Below, piece by piece: positions 35,092-47,219 of a stretch of DNA of 64,000 nt. The position numbers and the translations under genes were made by a program. Origin of the DNA: Pholis gunnellus (lineage: Eukaryota; Chordata; Actinopteri; Perciformes; Pholidae); assembly GCA_910591455.2 (NCBI GenBank), contig OU342808.1, positions 10,991,904-11,055,903 of the forward strand, in the 5' to 3' direction. Below the pieces are notes generated by a model. It had not been told where the DNA came from. It saw nothing but the letters and a program-made list of their open reading frames with translations, and did not search any database. The first letter of the stretch is position 1. The number at the start of each line of letters is the position of its first letter.

Positions 35092-37854
35092 CTAACAGTC
35101 TGTATCTTGTGTTCCTGCAGGTTGATCCGTGAGCACCAGCACGGACTCGTCTTTGTCGTCCTCTTGTGGTGATGCATTATGAGATGACGATGAAAAAACC
35201 TGTGAGAGCTCGCCCTGAGCTGCTACCTCCTTCTGCACCACAGCAAACTGGGCTGCTGCCTCATCCAGCTGTGAATGAACAGCTTTGACCCAATTTTGGA
35301 GCTGCACGCTGAGAGCATCCATCCCTTGGTCCAGCTTCTCCTGTCTGCCTTTTAGCTCGACTAACAGATGTTGTGCGTCGCCGGCCACCTGCTGCCTCTT
35401 TCCTTCAGAGGGAGCCCGCTGACGCAGCATGTAGCCGTCAAACTCCGCTGGACTGAGGTTGAGTGCTGGTCCATCCAGCTTCTCAATGAAGGCCACTGCA
35501 CAAGACTAAAACAGAGGACAAGGGGGCATGAGTGACCAACTGACCCTGTCACGCAGCACCCCCGGTGGTGTACGGCGGATGAGCTACTTTGCAATAAACT
35601 TACCAAATTTGTGAAATAGTAGCCGCTCTCTCCTGCCATCAGACTGTGAGGGAGACCAAAACGAATCACGTATTGCATGTTGGAGTGCAGGCGAGGTGGA
35701 TTGGCCTTCAGCACCACATAAACCAAAGCTGACAGGAAGTCATCGGCATTAGCGGGCTCACTGTTCGAGGTGGAGAGCGCTTCAAAGACATGCTGACTGC
35801 ATTTGGACACGCATGCAAGTTTGTCCTGAGGCGCTCGTTTGGCATCCATTTCAATTATAGCTGTAAAAAAACAGAGGGCAGAACAAAAGGTTAAAGACCA
35901 GCACCTTTTCATGATGCTTACAGCGTATGGCGAACTCTTAAAGGAATAGTTCAACATTTTGGGAAATATACTTTCTGGCAGTGAGTTAGATGAGAAGATC
36001 AATACCACTCTCATGTCTGTCCATAAAATATAAGTCCAAAGGTAAGAACATCCTCATTAACACGTTGTATTGCATTTGTTTTTACGGTGAACTATGTGGG
36101 CTTATATTTAACGGCGAGTGTAAAATTGCTCTTCTAATTAGAAAGCAAATAAAGCATATTTCCCAAAACGATGAATGATTCCTTTCAGTCCTGAAGCTGT
36201 GAATCACCTGTTATGGCAGACAGGAAGGGGTCGCCGGTGACTGCAGTCTTTTTATCAGGGAAAGGTACGCTCAGCATCTGCGGAGTGATCCAGTTCAAAG
36301 ATCTGCAAAGTAAAGACATCCGTGTGAAACGGGGCTTTAACTTTAAGGTTTTGATCAAACACAACAGGGTTTATATATGCACTTGTATTTAAGGATTACC
36401 GTATCCTCCTCTGGAGAGCAAGGTCCTTCTGCTCATCATCACAGCTGTCATGGCAGAAAACCCATTTGTGCAACCGTGTCATTATTAACTTCTCTACGTG
36501 CTCCATTATCTGAGTGACCTGAGCCTCAGGAAAACCTGAAAATAAAATAAAATATATAGTTTAAAAAAAAAAAAAAAAAACAGCAATTTAAAAAGTCATA
36601 CAAATTCTCATTCTGTCAGGATAACCGGCCCCAGAGGTGTTGAACCGATCTGTACTCACAGCTAAAATATTCAGCAAAGGACTGGAAGAAATCCTGCACA
36701 AGATCCGACTGCTTCTGTACCGGCAGATCCTGTAAAGAAGATGATGCGCTTTGATCAAAGAGTCAATAAGCAGTTATAACAAGTGTAGTGTCAAATACTT
36801 CAACAGATGATTACGTGGTAAGCCTCCATTGTGTTGAGGAAAGCTGTACATCGGGACTGCAGGCGCTGGGAGGAAGGGCTCTTTAGTATCTTTAGGAAAC
36901 CGGTGAAGTCCCCGGGCTCCAGGCTCTGATAAGGTTTCAACACATTCGCATGCCTTTCAGAGGACTCTAAAAAGGGACAAAGGGTGGATGTTATTCCAGA
37001 TTAATAAGTACACATGACAAATGAAACACTGGCGGATAGGTCACTGAATTTGGTAAGATAGTAAATCAATGGGGCACACAGGAGGAGAAGGGTGCATCCC
37101 TACTGAACCCGTAGGAATAAAAGCACTACACTACCCAGACATGAACACATGGGACCCCATCGGTCCATGAGGCAATGAAGGACAACACCTGCACTTTGTT
37201 GTGGATTTTCTTGTCATTACATGACTGCACCTTAGAAACCATGTGATGAGGAGGTCTGACTTGAACACTGCATCAAAGTACACAACGCAAACAGAACTAC
37301 CTTGAGGTTTAGGAGTCGATGGGCTGCCCCAGAAGAGTCTCCTCATTGTGTTGATTCGACGACCTTTCTCAGTGCTTTTCTTCTCCTCGAATTTGGAGAA
37401 GGTGAGAGGAGTTCCATCACCGCTCGGCCTACAGAGGACGACGACATTAGGCACTCAAATCTGAACCCAGTTTAAGCCGAGAGCACTTCAGCAGCCTCAA
37501 GCCGATAGTTAGACGACAGTATTAGTGGATAGTTACAACACACATGTGTAAAATGAGGATGCATAGCATCTATTCAGGGGCTCATCAAGGGTGTGACGAT
37601 ATTAAGATGTGACTCCACCTACAAACCTTTACCATCATGTTGATAACATACAGCAGGCTCTAAATGCTCCTGTGAGCCTGAATGAGCGCGTCTTACCTCT
37701 CGTCTTGCCTCGAGGCTGCCGCTGGTCGTGCTTTCTCTCTCCAGCACTTGGAGCAGAAGCCCTGCCACGCTGGGTTTCCATAATAGCCACAGCTGTTCTT
37801 GCAGAGCAGCTCCTTCTGAGACACTCGGATTCCTCGTTGTTTATCTGTCCACAT
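35092..37854 (-). CDS. rabgef1: Rabex-5-like Rab5 guanine nucleotide exchange factor
   Basis: Rabex-5 activates Rab5 on early endosomes and binds ubiquitin. Eight in-frame exons encode 469 aa (human about 491): 37697-37854, 37301-37428, 36815-36966, 36660-36729, 36400-36535, 36208-36302, 35604-35860 and 35092-35505. Residues 10-45 form an A20-type zinc finger (LLCKNSCGYYGNPAWQGFC, then SKCWRE). A short linker leads to LTFSKFEEKKSTEKGRRINT, the helical bundle and the VPS9 domain (DDFLSALVYVVLKANPPRLH; GESGYYFTNL). The C-terminal region is coiled-coil-like. The MIU ubiquitin-binding helix that normally follows the zinc finger is missing. The gene may be the fish paralogue called rabgef1l rather than rabgef1 proper. 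The ATG at 37854 has A at -3; a 9-codon upstream ORF overlaps it. Confidence 0.9.
35938..36185. mobile_element. MITE (TTAAAGGAATAGTTCAACATTT type) in rabgef1 intron
   Basis: The left end AAAGGAATAGTTCAACATTT (35939-) and the right end, ATGATTCCTTTC read in reverse, are mirror images with mismatches and share TTTGGGAAATA internally. The sequence matches a very common percomorph miniature inverted-repeat element as I recall it. It ends 22 bp from the exon 36208-36302. Confidence 0.75.
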
Positions 37855-37870
37855 TGTAGAGCTCGTCCAT
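37841..37870 (-). CDS. Upstream ORF overlapping the rabgef1 start
   Basis: A 9-codon ORF starts 16 nt upstream of the main ATG, in another frame, and stops inside the rabgef1 coding sequence. The uATG lies in the same exon, since the nearest acceptor is near 37881. Its context is weak at -3 (T) but has G at +4. Confidence 0.5.
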   Translation of the reverse strand: MDELYNVDR

Positions 37871-38610
37871 GTACTACCCTCGCCTGTTGGACGGAACATA
37901 GAACATATTTCAACATACTCTGCAGTTCTAGTATAATGCCTTTGAAACCTTAACGTCACACGCTTTAGTGTTTGCTGAGGCCTGGTTGTGCTTAACTTGG
38001 CACATAACCTCCTGTTCAAGAATGATGCATCCAACTGGGACACACAACGCTGTAATTAAATATATTAAAGTCCACGAGCACTACTGTGCAATGCTTAAAA
38101 CTTTATGATTTCTAAATATGTTGCCATGAAGGCGACGAAAATTGTTGTTTTGCTAAAAGTGATTTAATTTGAGATTCTGCTTCAATAAAAACTACAGATA
38201 AAACTACAGCAGGAAGCAAGAATCAAACACAATGTTGTGTATATTAATACTTGAACGTGGGTAGATTGCCATGTAAATATACCAACTAGTGTCTTATCTT
38301 GTTAACCAGTTTAAGGAATTGTCCTACAATTTATCACCGTTTTCCTAAATAAAACTTTTACAGGAAGTTTTTCTTTCTCACACTTTGCTTTTACATCTAA
38401 CGACTCTTCCATCTGCCTTTCTATTACATTTTGAAACTTGTTCCACAACATGTAATACCACATCCCCTATAGTGTACTAGAGTTAACTTTAGAGCCTAAG
38501 ATTAAAAGCTCAGCTGCAGTTCATGAGAGTGAGCTAACGTTGTTAGCTCGTCAGATGACAGTCAGCTGAGGGGATTGTTGGAGATAAGAGCGGCTCATGT
38601 TAGACTTTAC

Positions 38611-38720
38611 CTGAAGCTGACAACTATTCAACGACCTCGTGTAGAAGTATAAACTAATTCAACTGGTGGTCGCAGTTGTTGAACCTCCTCCTCACCTGTC
38701 AGCTGGTGGAATCATGACGT
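38611..38720 (-). other. Putative rabgef1 non-coding first exon(s)
   Basis: Two good minus-strand donors precede the gene: AGCTTCAG then gtaaag, with the exon end at 38611, and GCTGACAG then gtgagg at about 38695. They are consistent with alternative 5' UTR exons. The 5' limits are unknown. Confidence 0.4.
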
Positions 38721-39225
38721 GAGCTGCTTCCTTGTCGGTTGTTTTTTTTCCCCTCTTCACGAGCTCCTCATAACGTGTAACGTACAGTGAGAACAACAAT
38801 CCCCCAGATCTCGGTCGATTATTTGTAGTTAGAGAAGAATGAAACAGCAGTCAGCTAGCGAACATTCACGTTGCACTAACTAAACACGTAGACAGAAAAT
38901 CAGCTGCTTTCAAACCTGTGCAACCGGAAAGTATTGAGGAAACTAACTGTGACGCTGGAAGTAGTGATCAACACAGTAGTCGACCTTTCAAAGTAAAAGT
39001 ATGGTGGAAAGATGTACTTATTACCCGCTTTAACTATCCAGAGTCACACGTCCAACACATAGAAGTCTCCCTCGACCATAACATAACAAACCCCGTGATT
39101 CAGCACATTTTGAATACCGGTTTCTGTATTGAATACATTTTCTATACTGAATGTCTCTACCGGAAGTGTTCATTTGCTGTTATGTTTTGACGCTCGTGGA
39201 GATGATGGTCGTCATGAGGGAATTC

Positions 39226-39240
39226 CTGGCCCTCTAGTGG
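39226..39240 (-). promoter_or_regulatory. CTCF-like motif 1 of 3
   Basis: The minus strand reads CCACTAGAGGGCCAG, matching the CTCF core except for one position after the GGGC. Confidence 0.45.
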
Positions 39241-39439
39241 TCACAGTGCGTAACCACATCATAGTCTGTGACGTAGGTTTTACCTTTTTATGTTATAAAT
39301 TATGTTATACTGTTGAGTAACGTTAACAAAAAGTATCAAGCCTCCGTTTTCAAAAAGTAGTCTGTCACAATGACCCCTGCCCTGCGGTGTAAACATTTAG
39401 GTTTCATGTCTTGACGGTATTTAGAATAACATGTGTTTG

Positions 39440-39453
39440 CTGCCCCCCTGTGG
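39440..39453 (-). promoter_or_regulatory. CTCF-like motif 2 of 3
   Basis: The minus strand reads CCACAGGGGGGCAG, with two deviations from the core. It lies within the first copy of the local duplication. Confidence 0.35.
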
Positions 39454-40263
39454 TCACAGTGGAGAACTACAACACATTGAATTCGTCAGGTCAGCGTTAA
39501 TAAAACATAACAAGACTTCCGGTAGATACTTTCAAAATACATGTGACCAAACTGAAACGATCACGATCTAATATGAATGATAACGATCTGAGGTGTTGAC
39601 AATCTTCACAATTTAAGTAGGAAAATAAAGATAGTGATAGAGACTTTTAATATTATATCGTTTCTCTTTTAGTAATAGCTGTCTGAATCAATAATGTGTA
39701 CTTTGCTATCAAACTGCTGTTTTGTTGTTTTAACTTAATATTTGTTATTTTGAAAACAAATGAAAAACTATTGGAGAGGTGTATTTTACAGCTCACTTAA
39801 GGCTACACTTAAGGCCCACGTGTATAGTATTTATGTTGTATACATAATTTTAGATGTTCTATGACGCCTTTTAATTTCCTTCTTACTGTTCTCGCCTTCT
39901 TCCATTTCTTCCATCTCTCATCATCTGTTAAAGTAATCTCAACTTGTACCTCTAGTTATTCTACCATTAGAGTTATTCTATTAGAGTAACCTCTCAACTA
40001 TCTCTGTCTTTACCTGAAGTCTCTGAAAAAAAAACACATGCCTTATAGCTTGCCTCTCATTCACTTAAAATATTCATATTACATTACAATCATTGTGTTG
40101 AATGGTGTGTATTTGGCTGCATATAATTAAATATAGTCCAAATTAACAAAATGAATGTAGTCCTGACAGATATGTCCGTCTCTTCCCCAAAATCCAAGCG
40201 ATCAACTGTGGAAAGCTAAAACCTAGTTTAACGTTTTTAGTAGGTCAGAGTCAAGTTGTTTTA

Positions 40264-40277
40264 CCGCCCTCCTGTGG
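40264..40277 (-). promoter_or_regulatory. CTCF-like motif 3 of 3
   Basis: The minus strand reads CCACAGGAGGGCGG. It lies at the equivalent place in the second copy of the duplication. Confidence 0.35.
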
Positions 40278-41112
40278 TCACATCGGGGAACTGCAAGATT
40301 AACTTTAGATTCGTCAAGCGTCGTCACGCTCGCTTTTCCGGTAAAATACTTTCAGAATACAGTGACCAACCTGAAGCAGTAAGAACAAATATATAGTCAT
40401 CACGTTTATGTTACCTGTATAAATACAAGGCAAAGCTTACTCCACAGGCATTAAACACCCAAAATAAACGTTCAAAATGGAGAAGCACTCTGACCAAAGT
40501 TATGTTCAATTAAAACAGACTATTCAACAGTGTATGACTGGTTTTAATGACCTGAGGAGGTGTTTACACTCTACAATTACACACAAATTATATAGAACTG
40601 AGATTATATAGAATTATACTAAACTGAACCGATGCATCATATTTTATGGGATATTTACATGCTTGCATATAAAATCTCTTTTTGCAACGCAATACTGCAG
40701 CCAAATGATTAGGTATATTATTAAAGGTGCTTTTAATTTGAAAGGAATAATCGGAACATCTGTGTTTTATTTTAACAAGCTTCACTTGTCATCCACTCTC
40801 TCCACAGTAACTAGGCAACGAGACGCTTCGCAGGAGCTAAATTACAGAGATTGTGTTTTTTAATGCAATTGAGCAGTTAAGAAAGGATTTTACAAGAGCT
40901 GATATTGTGGTTATGTGTTATCAGTTAATTTAATTGCCATATATATATATATGTTTTGTAGCCGAACGTTACTCTTTGGCTAATTTAGCCTAACTGTTAA
41001 CTAGCTAACTGTGCCGTAAGCAGAGACGTCGAAAGAATAAAGGTAATTTAAAGCTCTATGAAGCAACTGCAAAGAGAGATTAACCGTCCAAGACGTGGAG
41101 TGGTCAGACATC

Positions 41113-43148
41113 ATGTCAGATGCTGAAGCTAGGGAGGAGTTGGGGAAGAGTTCAGGAGTTAGGAGAGAGGAAACAGGGCAGTCTCAAGTCTACACTGCAA
41201 CCAGAGACACACTCGTCCCAAAGAAGAGTACTCACACTAGAGCACATGCATTGGTAAGCATGTATTTGTTGAAAGTGTATATTTGTACAAAAGGAGTATT
41301 CTTTGTATATTGACCCTCTGCACTTGCAGTCGAGAAAGTTTCAAGAAAAATGTTTACTTCAAACCAAGTTTTTTGGATCAAAGGGTAAAGAACTGTCACT
41401 CATAACAATACTGCAAATGTGCTCTTTATTCAGTCTCTAGCATGGGTATTTGGGAGGACTCCTGCTATTCCTGTCTTCAGTCTGCAAGACTACGATCAGC
41501 TGGTGGTGCTCTATTCAGGAGCTAATGTTGGGGTCATCTACAATCACACAACAAACTCCCAGCACATACTTCAGGTACAAACATCAGCAGGTTTCAGGTT
41601 GCAGCGTTGATTTTAAAAAGGCCTAACGTCTACACTCAATCTTCTCAGGGTCACTGCTGCAACATCTCACGTATGTGTGTCAGTGAGGACAGACGCTGGA
41701 TTGCATCAGCAGACAAAAGCACAGTGATGATATGGGACTCCTACTCTGGGTAGCTCTTCATTCTATGTGTAGGCTTTTTTTTATGTATTAACCTTTGCTC
41801 TTGATGGTGACAACATAAATGATGCATATTTCAGCATTCCAGTGCATACGTTGTTCGATTGCCACTCAGAGAGAGGTATCACTGCGATGGCATTTTCAAG
41901 TGACACGAAACATCTGGTAACCCTCGGGGCTGAGGAAGTTCAAGTGAGTGTTTTTTAAATCAGGTAAACAGTGTTGGATACTCTAGATTGTGAAATGCAT
42001 AATCCAGGGATCTGTTGTTTTGTTAAGTAGCACCTTATGGTCTTCATTCATGATGAATAGAGAATAGAAGGTCAAGAGTTTGACACCACCAAACACTGTG
42101 ACTTTCTGTCATTTGACCTTCTATTGATGGCATGGTAGTGTATTTATCCATATATGTAGGATCTTTAAACATTATGTCATGATTTTATTGTCTTTTTTAG
42201 GATTAGCATCAGGGATTAAGTACAATTTACAAATGAAAAAACTATAAGAAATTGTAAATATCTCAAAAACTGCAACACCAAGTTCACAAAAACAGCTTAT
42301 ATGGTTCATATTTAACACTGGATTTGACTAAATGAATCTATTCACAATTAACCCTTTGATGATCTTTGCACAGCGTGTGTGTATTTGGGATTGGACAAAA
42401 GAAACAGATGAGCCTTTGTGGTTTACTGAACTCAACCCCAGCCATGGTTTCCAAGTAAGTAACTTTTGTATTCTTCTAACATTTGTTTTTATGTCACCTT
42501 ACTTTGTAGATATGTCATTCAGCAGATCAAACATTCAAATGTTGAAATGTTTTTCAGGATTACATCATTTTTAATCCAAATGATAGCACTCAGTTGCTCA
42601 GCAATAATAAAAGCCAGGTGCTGTTTTACAGCTGGGTAAGTCCTGCTGGTCCTTTTTCTCTAAATAGATAAAACAGCTGTTACGTGTATGTTTATTGCAA
42701 TAATTATCTGATCTTTTTTAAGGCCGAAGGAACTCTGCAATGCTTTGCCCTGAAGATTGAGAAGGTAAAAATAATCATCTAAATGTTGTAGAAGATGCTG
42801 AAAAATAGATGTTTCTGTCATTTCCGTCAATTATACTTTTAATATATATTACGATGTTTCAACTGTTCAACGTTGAAGTTCTGTGATTCCGCTACCCGTG
42901 GATTTGATTCTTCTGTATTTGCTCAGTATTATCCAGGCACTTCTCAAACGGTCCACATGACTGGCAGGTCACCGTCTGTGTTTCACTTGAGAGAGCATCA
43001 CATCCTAACAGCAACTGCGGCCGGCTGCCTCGTTGTGTGGGATGTGACGGAAGACTTAGCTGCAAACCAAATCCACTCCAGACGCAGAGTCAATCTCATT
43101 CACCTTCAGAACGATCCGATCACTGCTCTCAACGTGACTGACAGGTAG

Positions 43149-43183
<35 letters not shown>

Positions 43184-45264
43184 TATTCATGTTGGTGTTT
43201 TTTAATAAAATGGTCATGCATTTATCGATTTTGATTTCTCCATCTGTTTGACATCACAGCTGTATTGTGACGGGGGACACTCAAGGCCACATCAAGTTCT
43301 ATGATGAAAACTTCATGCTTCTCATTTGGTACAATAAGTTCAACCTGGATGCTATAGTTTACATTTCTTTCTCCAAAGAGTGCGCAGAGGGATACGTGGA
43401 GAGCTACACTCTGGAGGCAAAACCATTACTCATCAGGTAGAAGAAATACAATCTATTATGTTGCCAGTCTACACTGTTACGTACGTTTTAGCCGAGCTGA
43501 CCTCTGTTTTTCTGCAGGAACTTTGTTGTGTCCACAGCCAGTTCCATAGTGGTACATGTGGATACACAGAAAGGCATCCATCAGATCCTGTTACAGAAGG
43601 AAAGTGAGCCTATTCTTGCAGTGGCCTGCCACCCCAAACAGCCAGTTGTGGCCATGGGCAATCAAAGGGGTGTTGTAAAAGTGTGGAACTATGACAACAA
43701 AGCCGTCCTCTGCAGCAGGGTCTTCGAGACAGGGGAGCAGATTCAGTGTGTCACTTTCGACCCTCAAGGTGAGCCAACATTCTTGCTGTTGACTGTCAAC
43801 AAACAAATGCTCCCTACAAGCCAGCATCACCCAGCTGCTGCATGAATTTGCAATGTACAGAGCCACCTTGTTGTCTCTGAACAGGAGAATACCTGGCAGT
43901 TGGCTTTGACAGTGGAACGGTTCACATATTGAATGCCAGCACTTTACAAAGTGATCCAGAGGAATGTTTTCATTACACCAAAGACAGCATCCACCACATC
44001 ACTTTCTCCTCAGACTCAAAGTATCTTGCCACTGCGGTGAGCAAGTCCTGTTTTACTATCAGTGTAATATGTTTGAACTTTGTTATTGGCAACATTGACT
44101 AGAGTTTGTGAAGTCATGTTGACCTTTTTATTTAAAGCTGTGATTGAGAAATTAAATAGGTTTGTGGCTATGATAATGTCCTGCAAATCTATACTTCTAT
44201 TGCATTCTTATAACCTCAAGTGAGACATGGTATAGCTTAATTTCCTTGTTCACTCTTAGGATGCCGGAAAAGCAGTGACAGTACTCCGCTTGCAGAGTAA
44301 TGGAGGCTCTCTGCCTCGTTGGGCATATATGGGCAGACACCACTCCCACTACAAGCCCATCAAAGACCTTCTTTTCGGGGTTCATCTGGACAGCACACAA
44401 CCCAGACTGCTCTCTCTGGGTCTGGACCGCCTACTGGTTAGTCTGCTTTGTCCAAATTATAGGACTGTGGACTAGTTTAGTGTTTTGTGGTACTAATTGC
44501 ATTGCCACACATCTCTCTGTGAATAATAGGTGGAGTATGACCTGGAAAACAGTGACTTGAATAAGCTTCTCATCCTAAGCTCGGAGCGCATTGAGCAAAG
44601 CGCTGTGCCAATGAGCATGACTTGGTATCCTCCTCTTACTACAGAGCAATTTCTCCTCGTTGCCTCAGACCAATACAAGATGAAGCTTTTTAACAGCACT
44701 ACTAAGATGTGCAGGTCTGTGAGCTACTGTAACAAGATTATTTGTGAAATCTATTTCTCCGACTTTTGTCACACAGATACTTGAAAACATTATTACATGT
44801 GTTTTACAGAAAGACTCTCCTTGGACCAACATACGGCTCTCCCATTGAGAAGACAGTGGTCCTTCCCATGTGTAAAGAGCCTGAAACAAACTCATATTGC
44901 TTGGCATACCTCACAGAGGACAAGGTCAGTGCTGGAAGTTGTTTCTAGTATTTCATTGCGTAAGAGGCTTTATACCGGCAGTAGCTCAGTTTGTGGGAAC
45001 CGGTGAGCAAGTCCCAGCAGAGAGCAAGCATGGAATGTGGACTGGTAGATTGAGGGGTGCTACCTCCCCTCCTGGGCACCGTTGACGCGCCATGATTAAT
45101 TGCTGATCATCCTGCAGTTGCCAACACCTCCAGCCTTGCAGAACAACCTGTGTGCAAAACTCTTTCTCTTTTAATTTCTCACAATGTTTTACTCTGTTGC
45201 TTGTTGTTACAGTGTTCATTTGAAAGTAACGTAGGCAAATTGGATATAAGAATAGTGGTAGATC

Positions 45265-45299
<35 letters not shown>

Positions 45300-47219
45300 A
45301 TATGATATTAAGAGTGTGTTGTACCTCCAGGTGGGTCTCCAGATGATGCCTCTGGATGGGAACCCCTACAAGTCCAATGCTGTGATCTGCCATCCAACAG
45401 GGGTGTCCACTTTTGCCTGCTCCTACGACGGACGATTTGTTTTCACCGCAGGAACATCTGACTGGACTGTCCTGTCGTGGGAGATAAGCATAAAGTGAGG
45501 TTAAATAGTACCAACCTGAGAAGCAGGGGAAATGCATGAGTGTACCCATTTTTTCTGGAGTTAATCGTATCTCTTGTTGTGAGTGCAGTGCATTGGAGGC
45601 GGCAGCTGCCTTGGGAGGGAGGGGCATGATGCCCTTTTACACTCTTTTAGAGGGAGGCAGAGATGGCAAATTCTACAGGGTCAGTTAAACGTTTTCCTTG
45701 TTTCCTAAAACTACTGAGTGTTAAGTGAACAGCCACAGATTGTTCCATTAACTTGAAGGAAGACGCAATGTGTCCTATTCTCTAATAGGTAGTGGCATCC
45801 AGGTTAAATACACTATTTTGATTTACCTAGCTCTAAGAAGTCATTTTTCATAATGTATGTTAGTGTTTCAGTGTGCTGGTGAAACATAATTTCTCTAAAC
45901 AGTGAGTTTTATTTAGCATTTGTAGAAGTATTGTAAAATATCTTTATGTTGTATAACTGGATCTTCTCTTATTGTTTTATTTATTTCCCTTTTACATCTC
46001 ATTGTTTGATGGTGAAGATGATTGGTTCAACTCTGACACATGCATTCAACATACACATTTTGTCTACTTGCTTTTGGGCAGCATTGCTCATACTTACACA
46101 TGTATTGTATTTGGATTATAAAAGTCCACAACAATAAGATGCTGGCTTTTACTTGCATTCCTTATGAGTTTTAGACATTTCTGATACCTTTTGAACCACA
46201 GATTCTCAGTTTTCTGAGCTTTATATTTTTAGGAGATGGAAAACTTTTTCTATTACTGCCAAGTCCATCATCAAGGCACTGACTCAATGGAGGAACGACA
46301 AGTGTCTACCAAAATCCCTCTGTCAGAGGTTGCCTCTCTAATGAGAGCGTTGGCCCACTTCCCTACTGAGCAAGAGGTACAGTGTGTGTATGAAGCAACC
46401 GTGAATGTCATTTTATCTGACAGTAAAATCATTACAAAAAAGTCTTTGTATACCTCAGACCTGTGGTAACAAATTGCTTTATTACATCTTACCAGATAGA
46501 AGATATACACAACGAGGTCAAGTTCAGCAAGTACGCAGAAACAGGAAAATATGTGACCGACATCGACCTGGAGGAGTTTATCAAGCTGTATGTCAACCAC
46601 CGGCCAGCTTTAGGCCTCTCTAGCAGTGAGCTTCTTCAAGCTTTTCACCTCCTTGGTGACCGTGATGATACAGGACAGGCTGTTTTGCAAAAACATGAAC
46701 TGCTAGAACTTCTACAGACTCGAGGTATGTGCATGCTATTCAGTCAGAAGAGGATTTCTCTCTCTGTTTTTGGCTGCACTGCTGTCAATTACTGAGAAAA
46801 TATTGATCCTCTGTTCCAGACTCTACACGCGATGCTCATGTTTCTTTGACATCTTTTGACAGGAGAACACATGACAGAGGAAGAGGTGGCAGAGTGTTTC
46901 ACTACACTGTTATGCATCAGTGAGGAGGAGAAAGAAGGAGAAGCAGGACAGGGAGGGGAACAATCTGACCATGACAGTCATGAACCTGACAGTACGTAAA
47001 AGACAACTCACTCACAAACCATAACTTAAGAATTCACACAACAGCTGAAAAATAGCATCCTCTTTTGATGTGTGTGTGTGTGTGTGTCCAGGTGGAAATT
47101 CAAAATATTCCCTGGCGTGTGCGATCCCAGATGAGATATCCATGGAGACATTTACAGGTTACATCTTGGGCTGTGCGTGCTCAGCTGAGCGGAGTGGCAG
47201 GTCGTCCCCTCCAGAGTGA
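41113..47219 (+). CDS. cfap251: Cilia- and flagella-associated protein 251 (WDR66)
   Basis: CFAP251 is an axonemal protein of the calmodulin/spoke-associated complex at radial spoke 3, needed for motile cilia and sperm flagella. Twenty in-frame exons encode about 966 aa: 41113-41253, 41434-41574, 41649-41749, 41835-41943, 42374-42454, 42558-42635, 42723-42764, 42879-43144, 43260-43436, 43518-43768, 43885-44036, 44260-44436, 44530-44714, 44810-44924, 45331-45494, 45589-45679, 46233-46376, 46496-46724, 46863-46991 and 47092-47219. WD-repeat signatures include VMIWDSYSG, VCIWDWTKETDEP, CLVVWDVTEDL and VVKVWNYDNKA. The C-terminal part from exon 18 is EF-hand-like (HLLGDRDDTGQAVLQKHELL) and ends with an acidic stretch. 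Compared with human WDR66 (about 1150 aa), the long Glu-rich N-terminus is absent or lies in upstream exons not recognised. AATAAA at 47361-47366. Confidence 0.93.
43151..43181. repeat. (GA)n microsatellite 6 nt after a cfap251 donor
   Basis: About 15 GA units start right after gtagca at the 5' splice site of the exon ending at 43144. Confidence 0.95.
44970..45100 (+). mobile_element. tRNA-like SINE fragment in cfap251 intron 14
   Basis: The text TACCGGCAGTAGCTCAGTTT, then GGAATGTGGACTGGTAGATT and CTCCCCTCCTGGGCACCG, matches the order of phrases in a tRNA-derived fish SINE as I recall it. GTAGCTCAG is the A-box-like part. The B box is eroded and the 3' part is lost. Confidence 0.55.
45271..45295. 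repeat. (TA)n microsatellite
   Basis: About 12 TA units upstream of the cfap251 exon starting at 45331. Confidence 0.9.

Larger units (their letters stand above)
38721..41112. other. Divergent rabgef1-cfap251 intergenic region
   Basis: About 2.4 kb with no believable gene. It contains two diverged copies of a segment (about 39430-39560 and 40250-40385) and three CTCF-like motifs in one orientation. The right end should hold the cfap251 promoter and 5' UTR. Confidence 0.5.

Noticed and set aside
37841..37870. The uORF peptide starts MDELY, as at the end of GFP reporters
   Set aside because: Only five residues in a native 5' UTR context; coincidence, not vector contamination.
38918..39320. 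Small frames in the rabgef1-cfap251 gap
   Set aside because: No coding bias or homology; the region looks regulatory or repetitive.
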